Shown here piece by piece: positions 19,465-30,918 of a DNA stretch of 64,000 bases. The translations under genes were made by a program, and so were the position numbers. The DNA is from Okapia johnstoni (lineage: Eukaryota > Chordata > Mammalia > Artiodactyla > Giraffidae). Positions within the stretch are counted from its first letter, which is position 1. Every line of letters begins with the position of its first letter. Location: assembly GCA_024291935.2 (NCBI GenBank), contig CM044306.1, positions 7,155,001 through 7,219,000 of the forward strand, read 5' to 3'. Below the pieces are notes generated by a model. That model did no database searches and was not told the origin of the DNA. It worked only from the letters and a program-made list of their open reading frames with translations.

Positions 19465-19985
19465 AAAATACACTGGCTACATCACATAAAATTTACCACC
19501 GTAAGTGTGAAGTTCGGTGGCATTAAGCACGATCCCATTATTGTGAGACCATCCCCACGATCCTTCTCCAGAACTTGTGCAACACCTCAAATGGGAATTC
19601 TGACCCCAGTAAATACTAGCTCCTCAATCCCCTCGCCCCTAGCCCCCGGGAACCACCCCCTTTACTTTCTGTCTCTATTAATTTGCCAATTCTAAGTGCC
19701 TCCTATAAGTGGAAACACACAAGATTTGTCCTTTCACATTTGGCTTATTTCACTTAGCATAATGTCTTCAAAGTTTATTCATGTGATAGCATGTGTCAGA
19801 ATCTCAGTCTTTTTTAAGGCTGTGTGTATTCAGACCACGCTGTGTTTATCCATTCATCCACTGATGAACACTTGGGTTATTTCCACCCTTAGGCTGTTGT
19901 GAATTATGTTGCTATGAACATGGGTTTACAAGCATCTGTTTGAGTCCCTGCTTTTAGTTCTTTTGGGTGTATCCCAGGGATGGAT
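19465..19985 (-). mobile_element. Old L1 3' end, reverse
   Basis: Contains CTTATTTCACTTAGCATAATG, TTATCCATTCATCCACTGATG and ACACTTGGGTTATTTCCACC, the antisense of the well-known old mammalian L1 ORF2/3' UTR region. Confidence 0.8.
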
Positions 19986-20574
19986 CCCTGCCCTTTTCTT
20001 GTGCAGTACTTATTACGGCTACGACTATCATGGGGCCGGTTGTGTGGCTCAGGCATCTCTGTCCGGATTCCTCACCACGGTATCTCCAGCCCTGAGTACA
20101 GCACACTGCGCTGAATACATATTGTTGAGTGAGTGAGTGAAAGTGTCCTGTCTTAGTGGGTGGAGCAACATGGAGCGTCCTGACACATTTAGTCTGGGCT
20201 AATCTTAGCTCCCAAAGAACAAATTCATAGAGTTCCCCAAGGACTGAGAAAATTTCCAAGAGTATCAATTTTATTTATTTTTGAAATATAAGTGTACACG
20301 TTTTAATTTATTTTTAAGAATATATTCACATTTTAGAATCAGGACACGTACACGTATGACTAAGCAGCATGGTTGACACAGACCACATCCACACCGGTAA
20401 GCTTCCAAGAACCATTTACTGTGCTGCCAGTGGTACTGGTGAAGAAAGACAGAGAATAAATAATAGTGCTTTGGGGAGCATCGTGGTCATCAATGGGGTG
20501 GGTAAAGAAGGAGCCTCATTGTGGACGTAACAGCAAGAACAACTCCCCAGTACTGCATTCAAGAGAAAAATAAT

Positions 20575-21075
20575 AATACCAGTAATGCGTATTGAAGGCT
20601 CACTCTGTGCCAGACTTGTACCAAGCACTTTGCCTAAATAGCTCATTTCATCCTCAAAAAAACACTATGCGCTTTTCTCTGAATTTCTCCCACTTGTTTC
20701 TTTGCCTCCTCCAACCCACTCCCTTCTGGCAACTACCTGTTTGTTCTCTGTATCTGTGTTTGAATTCCACTACTATTATTTTTAAAACCCAGTACCAATC
20801 ATCAGCAGTCTAGATTCACAGATTTTTATTTCACTTATTTGTTATTCTTCCAGCTTCCCCGAACGGCATGTGGGATCCTAATTCCCTGACCAGGGATCAA
20901 ACCCGTGCCCCCTGCACTGAAAGCGAAGAGTCTTAACCACTGGACCACCAGGGAAGTCCTTGCGCTTCTGTTATTATCCCAATTTTACTAGTGAAGAAAT
21001 CGAGGCACAGAGGGGGCTAAGTACCCTGCCTAAAGGCATATGGCTAGGAAATGGCCAAAGTGGAATTTTTAGCCC
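20575..21075 (-). mobile_element. MIR SINE split by an L1-like piece carrying a CHR SINE
   Basis: MIR (reverse) runs 20575-20672 (ACTCTGTGCCAGACTTG, CTCATTTCATCCTC) and continues at 20962-21075 (TTATTATCCCAATTTTACTAG, GAGGCACAGAGG). The 289 bases between are flanked by TGCGCTT at 20668 and 20961, a likely target-site duplication. The insert holds an L1-3'-end-like stretch (CCCTTCTGGCAACTACCTG) and then a reverse CHR SINE (about 20855-20958). Confidence 0.7.
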
Positions 21076-21572
21076 AGACTTTCTGATTCCAGAACTCACA
21101 CACAGAGCCATTCTTCGCCACTGCTGGAGCAGAGAAGTGCTACTCTACGTTATAGCCAAATCAGAGATATTACAGAGTAAAATTAAAAACTGAATGTCAT
21201 TTACAGACAAAGTACCCAGGACCTCAAAGACTACCTCCTACCTGTCTCCATGTTTGGGCTGTGAGCACCTCCCTGGCCAATTCGCTGAGAATGCTGGGAA
21301 GCAGATTGAGGCTTGCACCCAGGTGGGGCCCGTGAGAACCACTTGAGACCTCCTGCAGTTCTTAGGCATCTCCCGGAAGACATTATGGTGCAGAAAAGGA
21401 GTGACCTCATGTTCTAGATTTTGAACATTGGCATCGAATGTTGAGTGTATTGCTGCAAAAATGGAAATGAAGTCTTTCCTTTCCTGAGAACAAGGAAAGT
21501 AAAGAGAACAGGAACAGGCTAGAGAAGAAACTTAAATGGGCCTGAAAGACTTAATCACTCCTAGTTTTATTT

Positions 21573-21852
21573 TTGGAGAAGGCAATGGCAACCCACTCCA
21601 GTACTTTCGCCTGGAAAATCCCATGGACGGAGGAGCCTGGTAGGCTGCAGTCCATGGGGTCACTAGGAGTCAGACACAACTGAGCGACTTCATTTTCACT
21701 TTTCACTTTCATGCATTGGAGAAGGAAATGGCAACCCACTCCAGTGTTCTTGCCTGGAGAATCCCAGGGACGGGGGAGCCTGGTGGGCTGCCGTCTATGG
21801 GGTCGCACAGAGTCGGACACGACTGAAGCGACTTAGCAGCAGCAGCAGCAGT
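21573..21852 (+). mobile_element. Bov-A2 SINE (dimer)
   Basis: Two Bov-A monomers and an AGC-repeat end, little diverged. Confidence 0.93.
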
Positions 21853-21879
21853 TTTATTTTACCTGTCACTAATCTGTAG

Positions 21880-22725
21880 TGTCTGTTAGATTTGTCTTCA
21901 CAAAGCTAACCTATCGCCCCCTGATACTATTTTTATTGCATCCTGCACCTGGTGTTTGCTCTCTCCTCAATCTCTTGAAGCAAATCACCCCTTATCACTG
22001 TTTGCGTTTCAGAAAGAAGGTCAAAGGCAGATAACCCAGAGACAAATAAACCCAGTTACCGGACTGTTTTGAAATAATGCAAGAAGAAGAAAAACACAAG
22101 ACCTTCATAACTTTGAGCTTTATCATTTACCCTAAGACCACAAAACCCAGGCTATATAACGTCTCTCAATTCCCCTAAGAGGGGGGTACAGTCCTTGAGG
22201 TGCTAGCCTGCTGTGTCTTTCCCCCCATGCATGGCAGAGGAATTAAGCCATCTTCCTTTTATTATTGTTATTATTAATTAAGTTATTTATTGGCTCTGCA
22301 GGGTCTTCACTGCTGCTCGGGCTTTTCTCGAGTTGCAGACAGCAGGGGCTCCTCTCTAGTTTCGGTGCACGGGGGTGCGTGGGCTTCTCATTGCCATGGC
22401 TTGTCTTGTTGAGGAGCACAAGCTCTAGGGCATGCAGGCTTCAGAAGCTGCACACGGGCTCAACAGTTGCGGCTTCTGGGCTCTAGAGCACAGTCTCAAT
22501 GGTTGAGGTACTCGGGCTTAGTTGCTCCACAGCATCTGGGATATTCTTGGATCAGGGATCGAACCCCCATCTCCTGCCTTACAGGCAGCTTCTTTACCAC
22601 TGAGCCACCAGGGAAGCCTCTAAGCCATCTTTCTATTTCCTCCAAATTCTGTCTCCGTGTTTCTATTTGGCATCGGTGGACAGGGAGCCCAGATTTTGGG
22701 GACAGGTATAGGGCTGAATGGGACA
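21880..22725 (+). mobile_element. Solitary ERV LTR carrying an inserted CHR-2 SINE
   Basis: The right part looks like a retroviral LTR: GGCTATATAACGTCTCTC (TATA region), CCTTGAGGTGCTAGCC, GCATGGCAGAGGAATTAAGCC (decayed poly(A) signal) and CTGTCTCCGTGTTTC. A reverse full-length CHR-2 SINE (22255-22620) sits inside it, flanked by TAAGCCATCTT at 22244-22254 and 22621-22631. No gag, pol or env is present. The left limit is uncertain. Confidence 0.6.
22255..22620 (-). mobile_element. Full-length CHR-2-type SINE, reverse
   Basis: Ends in the reversed tRNA head (TTTACCACTGAGCCACCAGG) and has an 11-base target-site duplication from the host LTR. Confidence 0.85.
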
Positions 22726-23364
22726 CAGACCCTGCAGCTAAATGCTGTCTTCTTCCAGGGGAGAAAACCCAGCAACAGCAGAGACAACTCCAAACCTCCG
22801 CCCCTCCCGGTTCAGCCCCATCTTCCTGGCCAGGTCCTCATTTTTAGCCACAGTCTCAGTCCAGCCTCACCCTGTGCCTGGGAAGTGAAGAAAGGCACTT
22901 CTGTGAGTTCCTTGAGTGGGCTGGAGGAGGAGGAGAGGGAGGAGATGGAGGGAGGAGAATGTCTACCCCTTTCCTCCTGGAATCAGGGGTGGGTGGATGG
23001 TGGGAGCGGGGAGGGGTGCAGGACCTAGCCATCTGCAGCTGCCAAGAGGGGAGAGATGCTTGAGTCTGTTGATCCGTCTGTTGTTTGGAATTCCGGGGCT
23101 CATTTTCCCACAGAAACAAAGCTCAAGTGGCAGTTGGCTCCCCGCCTGTCCCAAAGGAGCCAGACTCGGCTAACAGCAACGCAGCCTCCGACGACCCTTC
23201 ACACTCTTCACGCACTGCCAACGTCTGGTACTGGCCGGGCTCCCATGGGAGCTTCAGAAGCTGCAGAGCCTCAGGCCGCTCTGGAATAAAGGACTCTGGT
23301 GGCCGTGGAAACCGGGGTCTGGGCCGGGAGCGGCTCTTCCACAGGCGACAGCACTGAGAAGCAG

Positions 23365-23825
23365 CCTGTGTGTGTGTGTGCGTCGACATTTCTAAGCACA
23401 TACCTCAGTTTCTTCATCTGCAAATGGTGGTAGTAAAAGAAGCTTTGGACTAGATCGATGGTTTTCTAAACTTTATCTTTTTAACAGCTTCTCTTTTTTG
23501 CAAGTCATCTCGCATAAAATCTGCTCTGATTATAAAGCGTTGGCAGGGCCGCTGAGGGGCTGGCCCCCTGGTATCCCTTCCCACCCTGCCAGCCTGCCCT
23601 GCCTCAGTGTCCCTCCTCAGAACTCCAGATGTCCTCAGAGCATGTTTGAAAAGTCACTGGGCTGGATCCACACACACAACTACACCGAGGCAGATATGCA
23701 GACCTGTACACTAATGCACAAGCAACATACAAGCACAGACACATACAGAGGCACACACAGACACCTAACACACACATAGGCAAAGAGATACGCCCAGAAA
23801 CACATAGACGCTCACACACACCCCA
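23365..23825. repeat. GT microsatellite and CA-rich stretch
   Basis: A short (GT)n at about 23366-23381 and a CA-rich region at about 23670-23822. No gene is seen around them. Confidence 0.6.
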
Positions 23826-24055
23826 TCTCTCCAACTCTAGTATGATCCTACAATCAGAGAGGAAGTGCAGGGTTACAGCTAATACTCTAGACTGGGGATG
23901 ACAATGAAACTTGGGGTCGGCCTCAGCCAAATTCTTGTGAGCTATGCAGCCCTGGGTGAGCTGGTCCCCTGCTCTAAGCTGTAAATGTTAACACTGGGAT
24001 CTGAGATTAAGGTGTACAAGGTTCTGTGAGTCTCAAAGCTGGCAGTCACTCTGGT

Positions 24056-24270
24056 GACTTTCCAGGTGGCTCAGTGGTAAAGAATCTGCCTGCCAATGCA
24101 GGAGACGCGGGTCCGAACCCTCGGTCGGGAAGATCCCCGGGAGGAGGAAATGGTAACCCACTCCAGTATTCTTGCCTGGGAAATCCTAGGGACAGAGGAG
24201 CCTGGTGGGCTACAGTCCATGTGGTCGCAAAGACTCGGACACTACTTAAAGACTGGACAACAACAAAGTC
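24056..24270 (+). mobile_element. Bov-tA SINE
   Basis: Head GACTTTCCAGGTGGCTCAGTGG and body through TCGCAAAGACTCGGACACTAC, ending GGACAACAACAAAG. Confidence 0.9.
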
Positions 24271-24504
24271 GCTCTGCAAGTGGCAGGGACACTTTGGCTG
24301 CAGACTTGACTAGTCAGGCCCGAATTGCAAGAAGGAAGCGCCTGTCCTGTGCAAGGGCCTCGTCCATCTAACTCACTTTCCGTGGCATGCCGGGACCCTG
24401 CAGAATCAGGGGCCTGAGCGTTCTCTGTAAGAGGAGTGGGATGGGGCGTGCCAGGGCAGGGGTGGGCGGGGCTATGTGAAAGGTGAGAGGGCTCCGGAGG
24501 TGAG

Positions 24505-24720
24505 GAGGTTCCCCATTGGTCCACGTTGCCACAGCAACGTGGAGGCGCCACCTCCCCCATCCGCCCCCTGGCCCTGGTGAGCTGGGGCCCTTGGCTGTCA
24601 AGGAAACGGTGCCGAGAACACAGAGCCCCAGGAGCCAGCAGGCCCCTCCCGGAAAAACAACATCCTGGCTGTGGGGCACCAGCAGGCTCTGTGGGAGGGG
24701 CTATTTTTAGCTGGTGAGGC
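24505..24720. promoter_or_regulatory. Candidate regulatory element: CCAAT, palindromic X-box, MEF2 site
   Basis: Non-repeat sequence about 1.1 kb past the TRIM47 3' end. It contains CCATTGGT (reverse CCAAT, 24513-24520), an RFX X-box GTTGCCACAGCAAC (24525-24538) inside a longer perfect palindromic frame (CCACGTTG...CAACGTGG, 24521-24542), and CTATTTTTAG (about 24702-24711), a perfect MEF2 consensus. Function is inference. Confidence 0.4.
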
Positions 24721-25611
24721 AGCCGGGGCAGGACTTGTATGGCCTTGCTGTCTGGCTGCATAACTCAGCCATTGTCCCGCCTGACCTTAGGCCCGGGGCT
24801 CAGAGGCCTCTGTCTGCCCCTGCTCTCCAGGCTCGGCCCTCCCTGGGGTGCACCTGAGTCACCGAGAACCCCCCGGGGGGCGGAGGCTGGCCTGGGAACA
24901 CACCCTGTGGCCTCAGGGAGCAAGTTCTCCGCCTTGAAATAAGCACGCAGGCATCCCAAGCTGTGATGGGGTGGGGTGGGGGGTGGCCCTAGGGCCACAG
25001 GGGGCCCTGGACCTTCCTGGGAGAGAGGCAGAGGCTCTACTGGGGCACAGAGCCCGGAGTCTCCCCAGCTTGGAGGCTGAGCCGCGTTCCAGCCACCCAG
25101 CTGGTGCAGAGATGTGAGGCAGCCTCCAAAGAGACAGGTCCTTTTAGGGAAGAGGTTCCCAACTCCAGCCGCACCCTGGGGTCAGTTCAGCCGCAGCCCT
25201 CATGAGCTGAGAAGGTGTGCGTATGAAAACAGCGTCTCAGACTTTGTTGCCCTAGCGCAGGAGTCCTGCCCTGCTCTCGCGGAGTGTGAGGTCTGCATTG
25301 AATCTTGGGCAGACACCCTTCGGTAGGTTACAGAACTAGGCTATAGCAACAAGGATGAAAATAGCTGGTGGGCACCAGACCATCCAAAGCAAACACGCGG
25401 GGAGCCAGGATGACTGTGGGGCTGGACCCCTCTGGGAGAAGCCACCTCTGGCTCTCCCTGTTCAGAACCTGGGAGTAGGAGGTGTGCAAAGGGTAGGCAC
25501 CCCGTTTCAGTCTCCTTTTCCTGGGACCAGGGCCTTGCTCCCTTCTGCCTTTCAAGACTAGCTCAGGAAGGATGAGAAGTACTGGGAATTCTTGGTGGAT
25601 GCAGAGAAGGA

Positions 25612-25815
25612 TGCTTCCCAGGTGGCTCAGTGGTAAAGAATCCTCCTGCCAATACAGGATACGCGTTTGATCCCTCGGTTGGGAAGATCCCCTGGAGGAG
25701 GAAATGATAACCCACTCCAGTATTCTTGCCTGGAAAATCTCACGGACAGAGGAGCCTGGAGGGCTACAGTCCATGAGGTCACAGAGTAGGACACGACTGA
25801 GCACGCATGCACGCA
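25612..25815 (+). mobile_element. Bov-tA SINE just past TRIM47
   Basis: Head GCTTCCCAGGTGGCTCAGTGG and body through AGTAGGACACGACTGAGCACG. Confidence 0.9.
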
Positions 25816-25856
25816 TGAGAGAAGGGTAGAAAAGGGAGTCATTCAGACACCAAACG

Positions 25857-25862
25857 TTTATT
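25857..25862 (-). terminator. TRIM47: TRIM47 poly(A) signal AATAAA, inside a MIR fragment
   Basis: On the minus strand the sequence GGCACATAGTAGGTGCTCAATAAACG is the 3' tail of a MIR/L2-type repeat (about 25850-25900) and supplies the AATAAA. It lies about 310 bases past the TRIM47 stop codon, so the 3' UTR would be about 330 bases. Confidence 0.65.
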
Positions 25863-26170
25863 GAGCACCTACTATGTGCCAGGCACTGTCCCAGGAACCT
25901 GGGAGAGGAGGGGTCAGGGTAGCCTGGAACTGTCCAAGCTGCGGTTCCTTCTCCCAGAAACAAGGCCTGCAGGGGGACAGGGTCTGGGGAGCCTCCTCCC
26001 TGAGAGGTGGAAGGCCTTGGGTACAGAAGGCAGAGGCCTCTAGGAATGAGAAGGCTGGGGAATGTGTGGGGGTCCGAGGCTGGTGCCTTCTCTGGTTCAA
26101 ACCAGGGGTGCAGAGGAGGAAGCTTCCCGGGAGCTGGGTCAGCGGCGGGAGGAGGCCCCAGGCCCCTGCA

Positions 26171-29100
26171 TCACCTCCTCTTCAGCACGGATATGCAGGA
26201 CTTCTTGAGGGGCCCGATCTGCAGATGGGCATCTACACTCTCCAGGAAGAAGGCAGGCTTGAGCCTGCGCGTGAAGAGCCCTGCGAAGTGGCTGTCCAGG
26301 CGGCTCTGGAAGGGGTCGACGGGGGAGGCCGGTGTGCCACTCCGGCGCGCCCGGGAGGCCCTCAGCCTCCGGAGGAGGCTCATCTTGCCATCCCGCACAG
26401 CGTAGAAGCCCAGGGCTCGGTCGGCGTATTCCAGGCAGATCCCCACGGTGGGGGAGAAGGGGTGCGGCAGGGGCGCCTCCTGCCCATGGAACCAGACGGA
26501 GAAGTTGCGTCCATTCCACTGCAGGCAGCAGGAGTAGGCGTTGCGGCCCAGCCGGCCCCGGTCGTAGGGCTCTTGTGGGGAGAAGTCTTCGGCCATGACC
26601 CCCACGCTGACCCAGCCCTCGATGATCTCCACCTCCCAGTAGTAGGTGCCCCGGTCCAGGGCGCCCTCGCCTAGCACCTGCTCACAGTGGGTGAAGCGGG
26701 TGGGCGACTCGGGGTAGTTAATAGGACACAGCACCCTCTTCACGCCCTTGGTTCCAAACAGCTGCAGGAACTTGTCGGCTGTGTCACTGTCCAAGTCCAC
26801 GATGTAGGCAACTGCCCCCACGGACCGGAGAGAAAGGCAGGGCTCAGGTCCAAGGTCAGGCGGGGCAGCCTTCCCCCAAGGGGCCCACCTCCCCCAAACA
26901 CCTCTCCTGTCCTTTGTAACCAGCACTGGACTTCAGCCACTGCAGGGAGCCCACCGTGAGCTGACCTAGTTCATCCCCTGAACTGGGGACAGGAATCCTG
27001 GCCCTTGGGCACTTAGGGTCCAGCCCAGCAGCCTTGGGAGAACCCAGGTGAGCATCCTGGCGAGCCCAGGTGTCAACTTACACTTGAGGAAGTAATCCCT
27101 GGGAGCTTCACTCTCCAAGTTGTTGGTGCTGTCGGGGTCCTGGGACTCAGCGTCTGCTGCCAAAGAGGAGACAGTGGGAGGGGGTCTCCCTAGTCCCCCT
27201 AGCTGCCTGTGACTGGGCTGCGCAAGGCAACCCCCCCTCTGAACCTGTGATTGAAATTCTCCTCCTCCTCTATCCTCCCAGCACCCCAGGCCACCTGGGG
27301 ACAGGCACATGCCCAAATATGGTACCCTGTGTTCACACGCGTGCCTGGTCCTTGTTCTACGCCTCCTCCCCACCCCTGCCCTGCTCCACTTCCTCCCTGG
27401 GCTTCAGCCCCTTGGAAGCCAGAGGGTGGGCCAGGACAGGCCCGCTCTGCCCCCTGGGCTGCAGCCGAAGGGGCTGACTCGTGATTACAGGGTGGTGGCT
27501 CGAGTCCCTGGCAGGATTTGGGGTCCCACCCTGCGCTAGGCACAGTTTCCATCCTCCACTCCTGAGCAGGCACCGGGCCTGGGGCCCTGTGTGGGAAGCT
27601 TGGGGAAGGGTGAGTCACTTGCAGGGGGCGCCCACCTTCCGTGCCCGGCTTCTGCAGCCCATCCTCGTCGCCGCCCAGCCCCCGCAGCTGCTCCCACTGG
27701 CTGGAACAGGCCGCAGCCAGGACGGCCTGCACCGCACGCACAGCCTGGGAGGACTTCGTGAAGCTGAGCTCCCTCGGGGGTCCGGGCCCAGGGCCACACC
27801 CCTCTTCCAGGGCCAGCCTGAGTGCCAGGAGCTCCTGTGCCAGAGAGACGCCCATTAAGGCCGAGCCGGCCACAGCAGCTCCCCCGGGATGGAGCTAGAC
27901 GGCTCCGCCAGGCGGCCGGCACAGCCCCGAAGGCGGGCCCTCCGCGGCCTCCTCCCCCCGCCGGCCTGCGGAGCTGCCCTCACCTGCAGGAAGCTGACTG
28001 AGTCGGCTTCGGGGACCTGACTGAGGTTGTGGCGGGCCCTGCTGAGTCGGCTCCGCTGCTCCTCCTGCCGCCGCAGGTCGCCCTGAGAGCGGCCCAGCAT
28101 GGTCGCCTCCCCCTCGTCGATGAAGCCCAGCACCTCCGTCTGAAACCCCTGCAGGACGGCCGCAGCCTCGGCAAACAGCCGGCTCACCCTCTCCCGCTCT
28201 GCCACAGCTGCACTCTGCACAGGACAGTTGGGGGGGGGCAATGAGGACACAGAACACCCCGATGACGTTTTGGCCACCTTCTCAGACCCCCGCCTTCCCA
28301 GTGTGTCTTGTCGGGGTCGGGCAGAGGAACGGGACTGAGGCACCAGCCTGAACTGCCCTGGGTCTGCACCATGTCAGGAGGGAGCTGGGCCATGCCCTGG
28401 GCACGGGCTTCTCTGGGGTGGACGGTGCCATGCTGAAAGCTCACAGCGCCAGGAGCCTGCGGCAGGGGTGGACGGGGGTGGGGTTGGATGGGATCTGACC
28501 TTGATGAGGGCCACCGTGCGCCGGGACTGAGCGATGCCAGCGCCCAGTTCGTCCATGCGGTCCTCCACGGCGCTCAGGACTTTAGGCTGCTCCGCCTGTG
28601 GACGACAGCCTCGAGGAGTAAGGGGTCTGGAAGTAGGGTCCCGGGCCTCACCAAGAGGGAGATGGGGGTGACCAGGTGTGGTATCTGGGTCCAGGTGGAC
28701 TGGGAGTGGTGGTGATATACCAAAGGGGCCTCAAGCCTAGGCTGGTGCCCTTTCTGAATGCCTGGGAGAGGGCAGGCTGGTGGGCCGTGGGCTGCCTGCC
28801 TCCCCTCTTTGACTGGTGCGCCAGTCCAGGGCCCTCCGGGTCCTCCATGCTGCTCGCTGTGATTTGAGAACTTCCCTCCGAGGGAAAGAAGCAGAAAGTG
28901 AGGAGGGGCCCCGCGAAAGGCGCCATTCAAACTGTCTGGGAATCACTGTCCCCCAATCCAAGCCTGAAAAATGGGGATTCCGGGCAAATCCCCTGGGGCT
29001 TATGAGTCACCACTTCAGGCAGGAGAGACGGAAAATCCCAAGGCCAGAGGCGCCAAGACCAGGCCGGGGGCCAAAGGAAACTGGGGGCGGAGGTAACGGG

Positions 29101-30267
29101 GCCGGACAGCCAGCACATGCACCCACCACCAGCCTCCGGAACAGCCGGACAGAGCGGGCTGTGTGCTCGGTCCACCCTCTGCCGCACTCCTGTCGCCTGC
29201 CACACCCATCCAGACGCTCAGCCCAGGCAGATCTGAGCGGGGACCGGCGGGAGCCCGGCCGAGGCACCGGCCGCCCGCCAGGGACCCTGCGCACCCCACC
29301 TGGCTCCTTTAGCCACCCCCCATGGGCTCCGCCCCAGCCTCGGTCCCCCAGCCCGATTTTTGCATCCTTTTCGAGTTCTCACTGGGTCCCTCCAACCCCC
29401 GTTATCATCCCGAGAGGAATGTCCCACAGCGAGCGGATGACGGTCAGGGCTGGAAGGCACCGCAGGTTAGAGAGGGGAATTAAGAATGGCAATGCAATGA
29501 GGGGTCCTCGGCCGGCGCGCGAGGCCCATCCCCCGCCCCAGTCCGCCCGCCCGCCGCGCCCGCGCCCTACCTCCTGGAGCGCGCGCTCCTGCTCCAGCGG
29601 CACGAGCTCATGGCCTCGGTGCTCCTGCGCGGCGCAGGCCTCGCACACGCACACGCGCTCGGCGCGGCAGTAGCGCTCGAGCGGCCGCAGGTGGCGCGGG
29701 CACAGGCTTTCCTCCAGCCGGCGCAGCGGCGGCACCAGGCGGTGTCCGCGCAGCGCGGGGCTGCGCTCGTGCGGGCCCAGGTGCGCGGAGCAGAAGGACG
29801 CGAGGCAGGAGAGGCAGGAGAGCGCGGCGGGCAGGGCGGCGCCTTCGGGGCACGCATCGCAGCGCACCGGCTCTTCGCCGGGCGGCCACGACTCGGGCGC
29901 ACAGGGAGCCGACGGTTCCGGGGCGCTGGGAGGCGCGCTGGGTGTTGCCGGCTTGGGGGCCGGGGCCGGGGCCGGGGCAGGCGGGGTCGGGGCCGGGCCG
30001 GGGCCGGGCCCCGGGCCCGAGCCCTGGCGGAGCTGCAGCAGCTCGGACAGCGTGTGGTTCTTGCGGAGCTGGAGACCGTCGGGGAAGGGTTCCTGGCACA
30101 GCGGGCAGCGGGCCGTGCCCCCGGGGCCGCCGGCGCCACCCGCTCCGCGGTGCGGCCAGAGCGCGCCCAGGCAGGCGAGGCAGAAGTTTGTGGCCGCAGG
30201 GCAGTGTCACCGGCTCCCGGAGTGGCTCCAGGCAGATGGGGCAGCTGAAGGGCCAACTCCCGTCCAT
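26171..30267 (-). CDS. TRIM47: TRIM47 E3 ubiquitin ligase, six exons, with a 1-bp RING frameshift
   Basis: Exons are 29571-30267, 28500-28595, 27984-28214, 27636-27834, 27082-27156 and 26171-26811 (stop TGA 26171-26173). Setting aside one extra base they would code for about 645 residues (human 638). The order is RING (MDGSWPFSCPICLEPLREP; Cys9, Cys12, Cys24, His26), a Pro/Gly/Ala-rich linker, B-box (MRCDACPEG, CPRHLRPLERYCRAERVC), coiled coil over exons 2-3, and a C-terminal PRY-SPRY (AYIVDLDSDTADKFLQ to LKRR). TRIM47 is a cytosolic ubiquitin ligase, highly expressed in brain vasculature in human. After His26 the sequence has AAAC where AAC (Asn) is expected, near 30187-30189, which shifts the frame; the remaining 205 codons of exon 1 are open in the other frame. 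Exon 5 has a NAGNAG acceptor. It is a tandem paralogue of TRIM65. Confidence 0.93.
29925..30020 (-). repeat. GGGGCC-type repeat coding a Pro/Ala/Gly linker in TRIM47 exon 1
   Basis: The plus strand has runs of GGGGCC; in the corrected TRIM47 frame they encode GPGPGPGPAPTPPAPAPAPA. The linker joins RING and B-box and is low complexity in human too. Confidence 0.75.
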
Positions 30268-30715
30268 GGCTCCGTGGCCGCGGCGCACCGCCTGCGCCGC
30301 TCGCGCCTGGGAGGGACCTGGGCCGTTCGCGACGCGGCGCCGCCCCCTGGGACAGAGGCCAAGGGTCCAGCCCCCGCCCGCCCCCGGCTCGGACCGCCCC
30401 CCAGCGCAAAAGGCCAGCCTGTACCCGGCCCCGGCCCGGACAGCGTGGGGTGGCCTTTGGGCCCCAGTCTGACCCCTAGGGGCTCCTGGAGGAAAGGGCA
30501 GTGAGAGAGAGCGCAGAGGAGGGCAGAGGGCAGAGAAGGCGACTGGAGGGGGCCACACTGAAAGCAGGGGAGGAATTCACCCCTCCATGACCCCCGATGG
30601 GGGTCCACCCCACGGCCTGCCAGGGCCTCCAGAGAGGTTGGGCGACCGCACTGTGTCAGGCAGGCACCTTTGTGCTCCACACCCCTCCGCAGCACCTCTA
30701 GCCAAATTGCTGAGC

Positions 30716-30918
30716 TGCTGAGACTTCCTGGTGGTCCAGTCGCTAAGACTCCCTGCGCTCCCAATGCTGGGGAACCAGGTTCCATCCCTGGTCAGGGAAT
30801 TAGATCCCACATGCTGCAACTAAGCAACTAAATATTTCACATGCCCACAAGGAAGATCAAAGATCCTGCGTGCCACAACTAAGACCTGGCTCAGCCAAAT
30901 AAAGATAAAAAGACAAAG
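30716..30918 (+). mobile_element. CHR-2-type SINE upstream of TRIM47
   Basis: Head ACTTCCTGGTGGTCCAGTCG, then GTCAGGGAATTAGATCCCAC, ending CTCAGCCAAATAAAG. Confidence 0.8.

Noticed and set aside
21880..22725. A retroviral provirus with coding genes
   Set aside because: Only LTR-like sequence is present, split by a SINE; no gag, pol or env frame flanks it.
25328..25963. Minus-strand ORF of 211 codons past TRIM47
   Set aside because: Its middle is a translated Bov-tA SINE (the LLCDLMDCSPPGSSV type of peptide seen in every reverse copy).
28816..29673. Plus-strand ORF of 285 codons across TRIM47 intron 1 and exon 1
   Set aside because: Open because stop codons are rare in GC-rich DNA; Pro/Arg/Ser-rich with no family similarity I recognise.
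29610..30248. Plus-strand ORF of 212 codons opposite TRIM47 exon 1
   Set aside because: It mirrors the GC-rich TRIM47 coding exon. No recognisable domain, no splice context, and low-complexity Gly/Arg/Ala composition.
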